A stretch of DNA of 64,000 bases from Multifurca ochricompacta (lineage: Eukaryota; Basidiomycota; Agaricomycetes; Russulales; Russulaceae), in contig WTXG01000074.1 of the NCBI GenBank assembly GCA_022496185.1, forward strand, positions 97,577 to 161,576, read 5' to 3'. The position numbers and the translations under genes are program-made. Positions 55,491-64,000 of the stretch are shown in pieces. Every line of letters begins with the position of its first letter. Position 1 is the first letter of the stretch. Under the pieces are notes generated by a model that saw only the letters and a program-made list of their open reading frames with translations, made no database searches and was not told the origin of the DNA.

Positions 55491-56411
55491 GGCTTCACAT
55501 GCGTTTGCTGTGCTTGCCATCTCTTCTACTGACGAAGTACTTGGCTCTTGCTCTTGATAACTTGTAACTTCGACAACCCAAGACTCAATATCTGTGGACT
55601 TGTCCGTCTTTTCTGCTGCAACAGCAACATTGTCTTTGTTGCTCTTGGTTCTCTTTGGCCCTTGGCCTTCTTTTCCTCCTCCCTTTGCCCAACAGTCCGC
55701 TTTGATATGCCCCTTCTTGTGGCAATTGAAACACTCAATGTCGCGCTTTTTCTTCTTCTGCTGGGTACTTGCTACAAATGCCTCATCCTGAGGCGCTTTT
55801 TGGAGGAGTCGACGTTCATATACATTGATGGCAACTCGCTTTATAGCGACAGGGGTCACAACTTGATTACTGGCATCATATGATGTCATAAGAGATTCAA
55901 CGGGACTGTTGTAGGATGGTGGTAATGAACCTGAGATGATGGCAACATATTCGATGTCGTCAACAACTCTGCCGATAGATGCGAGCTTCTCTTGCATCTC
56001 ATCCAGCCTATCAAGGTGAGCACATACATTGTCGTCTTCACCACATTTCATGTTTTGGAACTTCCTTCCAAGATCCACCATCAAACTACTTGATCGTCCC
56101 TCAAAAAGAGTTGTCAAGATGTCCCATACTGCCTTCGCATGCATCACGGTCTTAATTCAATTAAAGACTGTATCAGGTATGGACGCGGCAATGAGCTGTT
56201 TCACTATAGCTCCATCCGCTGTCCATCGTTGTGCAGGAGTTATCCCTCCTACTGTTCTGGCATCAATGTATTTTTGTGTGACAGTGTCATTCATGAGGAG
56301 TTCTGATAAGCCCCTCATATCCATGATCCACTTCATGCGATCTCGGTACGTGATCCAGTTGGATCCATCTGCTGCTAACTTGATAACATTGAGTTTAAGA
56401 TCATCAGTCAT
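55410..56411 (-). pseudogene. gag: C6 gag
   Basis: Starts at ATG 56411. The first 83 codons (LAADGSNWITYRDRMKWIM) end in a TGA that replaces a CGA. The frame then continues through the UBN2-like gag domain (AKAVWDILTTLFEGRSS, LDEMQEKLASIG) to a CCHC knuckle CFNCHKKGHIKADC near 55720 and on into the protease. Confidence 0.86.
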
Positions 56412-56421
56412 AATGAAAGAT

Positions 56422-56921
56422 GTTGAACACAGAAGATGTTCGGTGATGCTTCAGGCATCAGGTGATTAGATTAGCTACTTGTAGATTAGATTAGATACCG
56501 GAGTTTCGGACTTTTTACATTATCATTATTACTTTCTTTCTCACATTCCGCAGTAGCTGACTGATACACCATGTAACATGTGATTTCTGTAGTGGCCAAT
56601 GGCCTTTCTCCCTCATGTTTATTGTTTGGACATTGTCTGGCACTTGTGGACTTATTCCCAGTGCACAGACCACCTCTTAAAGAGTATATAAGGGTGTCTG
56701 TTTCGTCTCTTCCACTTCAGAGTTCTTCTAACCTCTGAAGTGTAAGTTCCTCTTTACTATCTACTTTACTATTAGACTAACGTTCTTATATAGAACTTTT
56801 CTTTGTCTAGGTCAGTAGTATAGTTAATAGAGTTCTTCTAACCTCTGAAGTAACTTTTCTTTGTCTAGCCTCACCCACTAAACTTTACAGTCAGTATGCT
56901 GCGCCTCATGCCTGTTCGACA
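56422..56921 (+). repeat. Copia-1 LTR with unmatched flanks
   Basis: 500 bp, TGTTGAACACAG to TGTTCGACA. The left flank is aaaga in C6, the right flank tgctt in C5 gag-protease, so there is no TSD. It contains E1 56719-56741, intron-like A 56742-56793, E2 56794-56810 and the joined copy 56829-56868. Confidence 0.88.
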
Positions 56922-58083
56922 TGCTTCCTACTCCTTCTATTGGGACCACGGTTCCATCTACTACTGTGACAGTATGTCCTGAATGAGGCAGATATTCATA
57001 GAAATCTGACTCAAAGGGTGTGAAGTGGGTGGTGGCACCGCTGTCCATCATCCAGGCAAATCCATCATCTTGAAAGATTTCCTCAGTCGCATTTAAAGTA
57101 TAAAGTTTAATGTGAGGTGTCTCATGCACCTCCTGTATTCTTCCACTACCATTAACTATTGTAGCTACTTGGTGGGAAGATGATGGTCCACTGGCACCTT
57201 GCACCTTCTTCTGATTGCCCTTTTTCCCAGCAGCGGCATTCTGCCGATCCTGTTTCCTCTGCCGACATTCATTTGCCTTGTGGCCCAGCTTCTGGCAGTA
57301 GAAGCAGGTGACATCATTGGACAATGATGCACCTGCAGGTTGTGGCGTGATAATTTGTACTTTTTTATTTTTATTTTTGTTGACATGGGCTGCTTTGTTA
57401 AGAGCAGCCCCAACACCACTTCCTGCGGGGCCGGCAAGTCGGCTTTCCTCATTTAGGAACCTCTGAATGAGGTCCTGAGGGGAAAGGCATTCAGGAGGAC
57501 CTGAAGCCAGGATTGAGCCAGCAATGGCACTGTATGATGGGGGAAGGGATTGAAGCAAAATAAAGCTCATCTGGAGGTCAGAGACCTCCATCCCATTTTC
57601 CTTCAGGGTATTCCTAGCATCCAGCACACACTGCAATTGGGGCCTAAATGGTTTGCCTTCCTCCAAATGGAAGGACAAAACCAAGCACCACAAATTGTAG
57701 GTGGCCATGCTACCCACAGTGCCATACAAGGACTCCAGCTGCTCATACTTTGAGCAGACTGACAGATACTTCCTGTCAGAGGCAACCTGAGAATAAACTT
57801 CGCTGGTGACGACCAGCACCAGTAAACCCATCAATACTTCTTCAACCCTATTCCACTCCTGGATTATGGGTTCTGTCCATGTGGCAAATCTTGCCTGGTA
57901 TTCTGCTTCCTTCTCATCATCCTTCTGGACCGGGGGATTGGCATATTCAGGCCCATCATGAGTGATGTGCCTTCTCATGCCGTTGATCCTGAGCAGGGCA
58001 GTAAAAGATACCGACCACTGCAGCCAGTTGGAGCCATCGAGTTTGTTGAATTTGAAAGTCAAAGGGAAGACAATGTTAGCCAT
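56922..58083 (-). pseudogene. gag: C5 gag-protease, open but truncated
   Basis: Starts MANIVFPLTFKFNKLDGSNW at 58083 and reads without a stop to 56922: capsid-like domain (LYGTVGSMATYNLW), knuckle CFYCQKLGHKANEC near 57300, and protease MMDSGATTHF near 57045. It is cut in the protease (VPIEGVGSMS) by the LTR at 56921. It shows that copia-1 gag and protease are one continuous ORF. Confidence 0.9.
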
Positions 58084-60417
58084 TGAGATGATTTTGTAAA
58101 AAATTTGATCCTGGTTCCAAGGAGCAGTTAGAACCAGTTGTCCAGGTCTCATTTAAGAGGGCCCATCCAATCTGTGGCACTATGCTTCAGAACTTAAAAA
58201 AGTCCTGCCTCTGATGTGTGACTTCTAAGTAGTATAGTGAAGCTGTCTAACCCCATTCTACAACAGATCCCAAAGCCACATCAGGCGGATACTGTGTAAA
58301 TAGAAGGGGAGTCATGTCATGGAGGAGCCAACCACAAGTTCCACTAGAGACAAAGGGTATAGAGCCCTTCCTCTAGTGCTGGTGGTGGAGTCCATGATTA
58401 AGCCCTAGATGATTGGGGCCATGACTGTAGTAGACTATTAGGTTTCCTCTGGTGGGGCAGACCCCCACAACATGGCAGCGAATACTCCTGCCCAGAGACA
58501 AAACCCTCTAGTTACTTTGTATATACTATAGTAGTGTGGCCTACTTGTATTGAGCCCAAGCATCATGGGAGTGACTACCCATGCCTTGTTCTAGACCCTA
58601 AACTCTACCAGCAGGTGGCTAAACCCGGCTTACAGATCGAGCCAAGCATTGACCAGACCTAAAGCCTCAAGCCTTCTGGGCAAGTGGCCTACTAAAACTA
58701 TCTATGGGACAAAAACCCAGCTACAACTATGAACACTATTTACTTAGGGCACACATAGTGATTGGCAGGGGTAACCCTGGGGTATCCTTGTTGGTACCTG
58801 TACCCGTACCCGTGAAAATGCGTGCAAGTTCTTTACTTGCATCACGCATTTCGGATAACCGGCCCGGGCCTTCCCGGACCAAGAAGATACACAACGCGTT
58901 CATTTGTGGCTGCTTAAGATCCCTCAATGACTCTTGTTTTATGTTCAGAAGATTAAGATAATTCATTATTCTATTGTTATTTTATTATTCTGGTTTCAAT
59001 TTTATACAAGTGCAACTAAAATCCACCCCAATATACAAAGATGATTAGATAGATGTTATAGAACATTGATGAAAAGCCTGTCAGATAACCACACAGAATG
59101 CAAAAATAATTAATGAATGCATAGTTATTGGCAGGGATGACCCCTGGATATTTGTTTTGATACCCAGGTTACCCATAAAATGAAACGCGTGCAAGTTCTT
59201 TACTTGCATCGCGCATTTCGGACATCCGGCCCAGGAGATCCCGGTCAAGGAGATACGCACTCAGACACAATGCATTCATTTATGGCTACTCAAGATCCCT
59301 CAAAGATTCCTATTTTATGTTCATAAGATTAAGATAATTTATTATTCCATTTTTATTTTATTATTCTGGTTTCAATTTTATACGAGCGCGACTGTTCTTT
59401 GCATTTCTGCGCATTTCGGGTAAATGGCCCAGGCCATCCCGATCAAGGAGATAAGCACTTGGACACAACGCGTTCATTTATGGCTACTCAAGATTCCTCA
59501 AAAATTGTTGTTTTATGTTCAGAAGATTAAAAGGATCTTTTATTTACATTATTATTTTATTATTCTAGTTTCATTTCATACAAGCGTGACTGTCCTGGTC
59601 CCTGGATGCACATTTCTGTGCATTTAAGTCAACCTTCCTTAATAGGAAGGAGGTCAGACCACCATGCGATGCAATGTAGTCGCTGCCCCATGCAGCTTGT
59701 AGATACACGCGGGCCTTGTTTCAATAAAGTAATTTGATAATTAAATTATAGAATAGTCTAAAGTAGTCTAGAGAGTATTTTAGATAGTGCCAGACCGGCA
59801 GAATTGGTCGCACGTTAATAAAACAGATGCATCATGATTTTCAAGAATGTAGATCACTGATAACACTTTTATTTTACATCGCACCATTGATCTGCTTTGA
59901 TATTTTGTAGGATAACACTAGAATATATTTAAAGCCACCCTGTATCATACATCAGATGAGATCTTGTATTTTTGTGGCTGCAGATGTGTTTTATCTTAGA
60001 ATTTCTACTGATCTTGTCAATGGATAATCGGCGCCTATACCCGCCAAACCCGCCGCGCGGGTACGGGTTTCCACGGGTTGGGAGCCATATACCCGTACCC
60101 GTACCTGGCAAAACCCGTGGCGCTTACCCGCGCGGGTATGAAAACCCTTGACAATCACTAGGCACACATGAGGAGCTTAAGGTGTTTCACCCACAAAGGG
60201 TCCCTCGTCACCTTTTGCAAGAACCCTTGAGAGAGGGCTAGCCAAACAGATCAAGGTGGGCACATAAAGCACACCACCTTGTGGACAGTTAAGGGCAAAA
60301 AGATGGAAGTGAAGCTCACAAGGAAAAGTTATTGGGAATGAACTTTTGAAGCTTTTGTTGAGCTTGAAAAAGGTGTTGGACTGTGATCAAAGAGAGTGCC
60401 AGATCAGTAAAGAGCGG
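58084..60417 (-). other. C5 leader, split by hAT-C
   Basis: Leader sequence at 58084-58755 and 60161-60417, collinear with the C1 leader. The conserved hairpin is at 58342-58378 (CACTAGAG/CTCTAGTG and AAGGG/CCCTT). No gene. Confidence 0.8.
58756..60160. mobile_element. hAT-C: non-autonomous hAT-like element
   Basis: 1405 bp, TAGTGATTGGCAGGGGT to the inverse of TAGTGATTGTCAAGGGT, with a perfect 8-bp TSD ggcacaca (58748-58755 and 60161-60168). It shares both ends, the TACCCGTACCCGTACC subterminal repeats and the 195-bp units with hAT-B; three units are recognisable (near 58845, 59210 and 59410). No transposase. Confidence 0.86.
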
Positions 60418-60431
60418 CAGGGCCCATAACC
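60418..60431 (-). promoter_or_regulatory. C5 primer binding site (half tRNA-iMet)
   Basis: Minus-strand GGTTATGGGCCCTG directly after the C5 5' LTR end, identical to the sites of C1, C2 and C3. Confidence 0.8.
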
Positions 60432-60654
60432 TGATGAACAGGCATGTGAGTGCAGCTATACTGACTGTTGTTAGCATGTGAAGCTAGAAACAAGTTATAC
60501 TTCAGAGGTGAAGAAAACTCTGTATTACTATACTACATACCTAGAAACAAGTTATCTACAAGAGACAGTTAGTTATAGGTAAGGTAGTAAGTAGAGAGAC
60601 TGGGACTTACACTTCAGAGGTGAAGAAAACTCTGAAGTGTAAGAGACGAAATAG
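60432..60654 (-). repeat. C5 5' LTR, truncated
   Basis: The R-U5 part of the LTR, including both E1-E2 blocks, is almost identical to the 3' LTR at 50032. The U3 part is missing beyond 60654, where LTR Y starts. Confidence 0.85.
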
Positions 60655-60885
60655 TGTTGAGACGGACCCAAAGCCACCGGATCAACCCAAGTGGCATTAC
60701 CGCCATGCACGCTTGTGGCGTGCTTTGACTGATTGATAAAGGACAATCCACAAACGCTCTTTATTCTCTCTTGTGACTGTAGGACAATGGACTTAGATAG
60801 TATTGTTCTACAAACTAGGATTACACTCTCTTTTAGTATTTAAGGACATCCCTTCGTGTAGTTGTCACTTCAGTTTTAACCAACT
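60655..60885 (+). repeat. LTR Y fragment, unknown family
   Basis: Begins TGTTGAGACGGACCC, contains a TATTTAAGG box near 60837 and is cut at 60885 by the G6 LTR (presumed TSD caact). It differs from all other LTRs in the window. No internal region is visible. Confidence 0.55.
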
Positions 60886-61478
60886 TGTTACGTCCGGTGC
60901 GGGACGTTCCACACGACTTGTGTGACAGCGTTCGTTCATATATCAGATAAGAGACCAATGGGGTCTCTTGGAGTTATGCGGGAGGAGTCAAAGTCAAAGA
61001 GGCTGTACTCTAAGACGATGTTGAGCGGAAAGTACCAGAAGTACTTGAGATGGTCGAATCAGAGCGTTCAAAGGGAAGTCCAGAAGACAAGCACCGATGT
61101 ATTCAATAAGTCGAGTCTGAGACCTACAGTGTAGTTACAGCGGACTTATATACGTAATCGAATGAGCGTCTAAAGATAAGATAGCGTGGAGTCATGTGGG
61201 CCCAAATATACAAAAGCGGAGGGCGTAGAGCCTGGCTTCTGATAGGGTATTAAGTAAGTGTCCGGTCGTAAAGATAACGAGATAAGAGATAACGCGATAA
61301 GAGTCAAGCATAGGTAAACAACGGGTCAACAGGTCCAAAGCGGATCACGGGGACGGGAGTAGGGCACGTGAGGGGTCCCAGGATGGGGACGTGATCAGGA
61401 AGTGTAAGGTAGGCGGTAAAGAGGGGTCGTCGTTGGGGAGAGTGAAGAAAACGGGGTTACTTGGCAGAGACTGTAACA
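60886..61478 (-). repeat. G6 3' LTR
   Basis: 593 bp, the inverse of a TGTTACAGTCTC to GGACGTAACA LTR. It carries AGACTCGACTT (inverse AAGTCGAGTCT near 61115-61125) and the two U5 hairpins at its low-coordinate end. Confidence 0.94.
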
Positions 61479-61509
61479 TCACCCCCTCTTCTGGTTCTAG
61501 CAGACCCGG

Positions 61510-62748
61510 CTAGAAACGACTCGTACCGTCATCATCCTGTACCAGCTCCAGGTAATCGTCGGCTACATTACGATCATCCATTGTATAATTCTCCTTATCC
61601 GAGTCTTGTGGGCATTGGTGAGTACGGAGAAACCCGTAAGGGCCACGCTGACCACATGAGCGACAGAGATCATGGACTGGACAGTCCAGTTCTCGATGTC
61701 CTGCATTGTGACGGAGACACTTGCCGCACCAGCCAGATGGGTTGATGATGGTCGGGGCGACTCCTACACGGCGAAAGATGCAGAACCGGCTCCAGTGGAG
61801 GTTGCTGCGACAGTGCCGACACCACTTGCGGTTGAGGGGGCAGTTCCAGCTGATATGGTACTTACTGTCGCACCTCCAACATGTCTCTCCTCGGGGGTTC
61901 TCGTGCATACGCGGCATCTCAAACCGATTTGGTAGCAGTTTTGGGGCGGCCCCCAATGATCGTGGGGGGAGAGGTCACGCATACGTATCGGCGTACCTTT
62001 CAGCGATAGTTTGGTACGCATCCCCCGCCTCCAACCTCTTTCGAATCTCTACCAGTTCCTGCTCCACTTGAAACATGCCATTGGTCAACCGCGCCATCAT
62101 CTTCGCGTGCTCTTTGTACTGTTGGTTAAGTGTTGTGCGCAGTGTCAAGTTCTTCCGCAGTCTCATTACCTCAGCTTTGAGACGCGGAAGGCGCATGTCG
62201 TTCAGTACCTCGTCGATCGCGAAGGCGCGAGAGTCCTCGGTGGCCAGGTGTCCAAGTTGTTCATCGGTCATGGTGTGGTGAAGGCGTCCCGTGTACCTCT
62301 CTTCTAAATAGACTGGGGCCCCATAGACAGGGCCGTTCTTTTTCATACACCCAGCTACATCCATTCCTCCGTTGGTGTAGAATATATACTTCGCGATGGC
62401 GACTGTCCCGTCAGCCATGGTGATCTCGAGCGGGAAATATGTCGAGGAGTTCGGGTTATTGGTGAAAAAAGGGAACTCCGGCACTTCGTCATCCAACTCC
62501 ATACCTAATAGGTCATTCGGGTGCGGTTCTTCACTGTGCTCGAAGTCGTCATTCGGGTTAGGGGACTGGTTCTTGACCCGAGCCTCAGCGGCCTCGTAGT
62601 CGATGGGCGAGGAGGGGCGTGTGGAAGGGTGAGCGGATGGGAAACTCTCGACAACTACAGTGGTGGCTGTGAAGGCATCAACGGCAGCGTTGGCAGCGAC
62701 GAAAGACATAATTGATTGGATGGTGGTAGAACGTTGCTGTGAGAGCAT
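61510..62748 (-). pseudogene. G6 ORF3, one stop
   Basis: 413 codons including the stop, from MLSQQ (62748) or MSF (62709) to TAG 61512-61510. One TGA at 61977-61975 lies between the coiled coil and the knuckles, where G5 has CGA. The last part shows all four Cys/His motifs: CWRCDSKYHISWNC, CRHCRSNLHWSRFC, CGKCLRHNAGHRELDC and CRSCGQRGPYGF with a later His-Gln-Cys. It is the best example of the complete C-terminal region in the window. Confidence 0.87.
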
Positions 62749-62785
62749 GTACTGGGGAATTTGTCTGGGGTCTGGGGCTACTCTT

Positions 62786-64000
62786 TTAACTGTCTTTGGG
62801 CGCTTCTGGATGTCGGACATGGAACTCCGAGATAAGAACCGGGGCGAAGATATTCCCGGCTGGTTCCCACGAGTTGTCAGAGTCAGGGAACCCTTTCCAC
62901 TTGATAAGGTATTGCAGTTTGCGCCTACGGCCTTTGTACCTGGAGTCTAGAACCTGCTCCACTTCCCACTCCGCTTCACCATCAATTAATTCAGGGGGGG
63001 GTCTTGGGAAGTTTTCCCCGTGCAGGGACGTCTCCTTGTAGGGTGTCAGAAGTCGAGCATGGAAGACCGGATGGATTCTCCATGTGGATGGGAGTTCGAG
63101 TTCGTATGACACATCTGACAGTTTCCTTGTTATCTTGAAGGGTCCGTGACGTCGGGGCGCTAGTTTGGCCGTTGGGTGTGACGTACGAATGTGCTTCCCT
63201 TCTAGCCAGACAAGTTCATTGGTCTGATAAGGTGTGAACTTTGATGGCCTTTCTGAGAGGGCCTGTTGCGCCTTCAGCAGGTTTTCATTGGCTGATTTCC
63301 TAATCTCGTCCCATTGGTTGATACGTTGCGCAGCTGAGGGGACATTTGTGGGTTTTGCGGTCCAGGTGGTGCGCGGCGTCCATCCCATGATAAGTGAAAA
63401 TGGGGAAGTTTTAGTGGTCCCGTTGGGCCAGGAGTTGTGTGCAAATTCCGCAGTTGCCAACCAGTCAGCCCAATCGTCCTGTCGTCCATTGCACCAGAAT
63501 CGCAGGTACTGTTCTAACCACTGGTTCGTCCTTTCTGACTGCCCATCAGTCTGTGGATGATAGGCGGTCGAGATGTTTTGGGTGACGTCTAAGACTTTAC
63601 AGAGAGCCTTGGCAAATGTGGAGGTAAAACGGGGGTCTCGGTCGGAGATAATCTTTTCAGGGATGCCATAATGCCTGTAGACGTGATCCAGGTAGAGCTT
63701 GGCTACTCCTTCTGCTGTAATGGACTCGTTGCATGGTATAAACAATGCTGCCTTGGAACAGTCGTGGTCTGTGATGGTCAAGATGGAATCAAAGCCCCTG
63801 GAAATGGGAAGCTTGACGATGAAGTCCATTGCGATGGTCTGGAACGGGAGCGAGGTCACAGGAGTAATTGGGGATAATGCTGGTGGATGTGGGTGCGTGT
63901 TTACTTTATTGGCTTGGCAGTCCGCGCATCCTTTCACATAGGTTTCCACGTCCTTTTTCATGTTTGGCCACCAGTAATCTCGTTTGGCCAGGGCATATGT
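62786..64000 (-). CDS. pol: G6 pol C-terminus: integrase and chromodomain
   Basis: Open from the window edge to the stop at 62786. It includes the CADCQANK half of the zinc finger, the core with MDFIVKLP, the Asp in ISDRDPRF and the Glu in QSERTNQW, the chromovirus linker ([22 protein letters not shown]) and a chromodomain ([27 protein letters not shown]). The Arg codon lost in G1-G3 is still CGA here. The sites needed for catalysis are all present. Confidence 0.93.
   Translation of the reverse strand, partial: TYALAKRDYWWPNMKKDVETYVKGCADCQANKVNTHPHPPALSPITPVTSLPFQTIAMDFIVKLPISRGFDSILTITDHDCSKAALFIPCNESITAEGVAKLYLDHVYRHYGIPEKIISDRDPRFTSTFAKALCKVLDVTQNISTAYHPQTDGQSERTNQWLEQYLRFWCNGRQDDWADWLATAEFAHNSWPNGTTKTSPFSLIMGWTPRTTWTAKPTNVPSAAQRINQWDEIRKSANENLLKAQQALSERPSKFTPYQTNELVWLEGKHIRTSHPTAKLAPRRHGPFKITRKLSDVSYELELPSTWRIHPVFHARLLTPYKETSLHGENFPRPPPELIDGEAEWEVEQVLDSRYKGRRRKLQYLIKWKGFPDSDNSWEPAGNIFAPVLISEFHVRHPEAPKDS

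Larger units (their letters stand above)
51673..56421 (-). mobile_element. Copia C6, second copia family, truncated at its 5' end
   Basis: Minus-strand element with gag, protease, integrase, RT and RNase H unlike the copia-1 family (MTDDLKLNVIKLAADGSNW at the gag start). About 10 bp of 5' untranslated sequence remain before an unrelated LTR at 56422, so its own 5' LTR and leader are gone. Nearly every break is a stop at a former CGA codon. Confidence 0.83.
50032..60654 (-). mobile_element. Copia C5 (copia-1 family), deleted and invaded
   Basis: Read on the minus strand: 5' LTR part 60432-60654, primer site 60418-60431, leader, gag to protease (58083-56922), a gap, RT end and RNase H (51672-50732), polypurine tract, 3' LTR (50523-50032). 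The two LTRs are almost identical. The end of the protease, all of integrase and most of RT are missing. C6 and a recombinant LTR occupy that place. hAT-C sits in the leader. The 5' LTR is cut at 60654 by another LTR. Confidence 0.82.
60886..64000 (-). mobile_element. Ty3/gypsy chromovirus G6, runs off the window
   Basis: On the minus strand the window holds the 3' LTR, polypurine tract, ORF3 and the integrase-chromodomain end of pol. It is closest to G1 in LTR type and to G5 in preservation: the visible pol is open and ORF3 has a single stop. The part beyond 64000 decides whether this is an active copy. Confidence 0.93.

Noticed and set aside
60655..60885. Start of a copia-1 LTR
   Set aside because: Only the first few bases (TGTTGA) agree. 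TATA context and the rest differ, so it is listed as a separate LTR family.

Overview
The window is a pile of nested transposable elements from a eukaryotic, almost certainly fungal genome. A basidiomycete is most likely: Ty3/gypsy chromoviruses with a C-terminal chromodomain sit beside two copia families and hAT-type DNA transposons, candidate introns are 52-55 nt, and CpG sites decay strongly. I find no host gene anywhere. About 64 kb is accounted for by LTR retrotransposons, solo LTRs and three non-autonomous hAT-like elements. Boundaries were read from terminal motifs, primer sites, polypurine tracts and target-site duplications (TSDs).

Left part (1-13002): gypsy copy G1 (5' end outside the window) carries a solo copia LTR (238-737) and a complete copia element C1 (2126-8644), and ends at 11925. 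G1 lies in the 5' LTR of an older copia, C2, of which only a leader and gag start remain (11926-13002). C2 gag is cut by the 5' LTR of another copia, C3 (13003).

Middle (13003-40619): C3 is the host of three full gypsy insertions, G2 (13648-23904, TSD cctta), G3 (24301-31789, TSD agaag) and G4 (32385-39817, TSD gcttt). C3 leader and gag resume between them. G2 gag is split by hAT-A (15614-18386), which holds hAT-B, a solo LTR of another family (X1), a tRNA-like segment and a minisatellite.

Right part (40620-64000): a stack of LTR fragments contains solo LTR X2, which is split by G5 (41003-48494), the best preserved gypsy. Then comes a minus-strand copia C5 (50032-60654) holding a second-family copia C6, an LTR left by recombination and hAT-C. 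Last are a foreign LTR fragment and the minus-strand G6, which runs off the window.

The gypsy elements share one plan: LTR, gag, a -1 shift into pol (protease, RT, RNase H, integrase, chromodomain), then a third gene (ORF3) with a coiled coil and four zinc-knuckle-like motifs, a polypurine tract and the 3' LTR. They look self-primed as in Tf1: 11 nt at the inferred RNA start match the primer site exactly. They also carry a central polypurine tract and covarying U5 hairpins. The copia elements appear to be primed by a half tRNA-iMet.

The most unusual signal is in the copia-1 LTR. R contains what looks like an intron, and just downstream an exactly spliced copy of the same two exons. In five LTR lineages the spliced copy follows its own lineage-specific exons, as if it were rewritten from spliced RNA at each retrotransposition.
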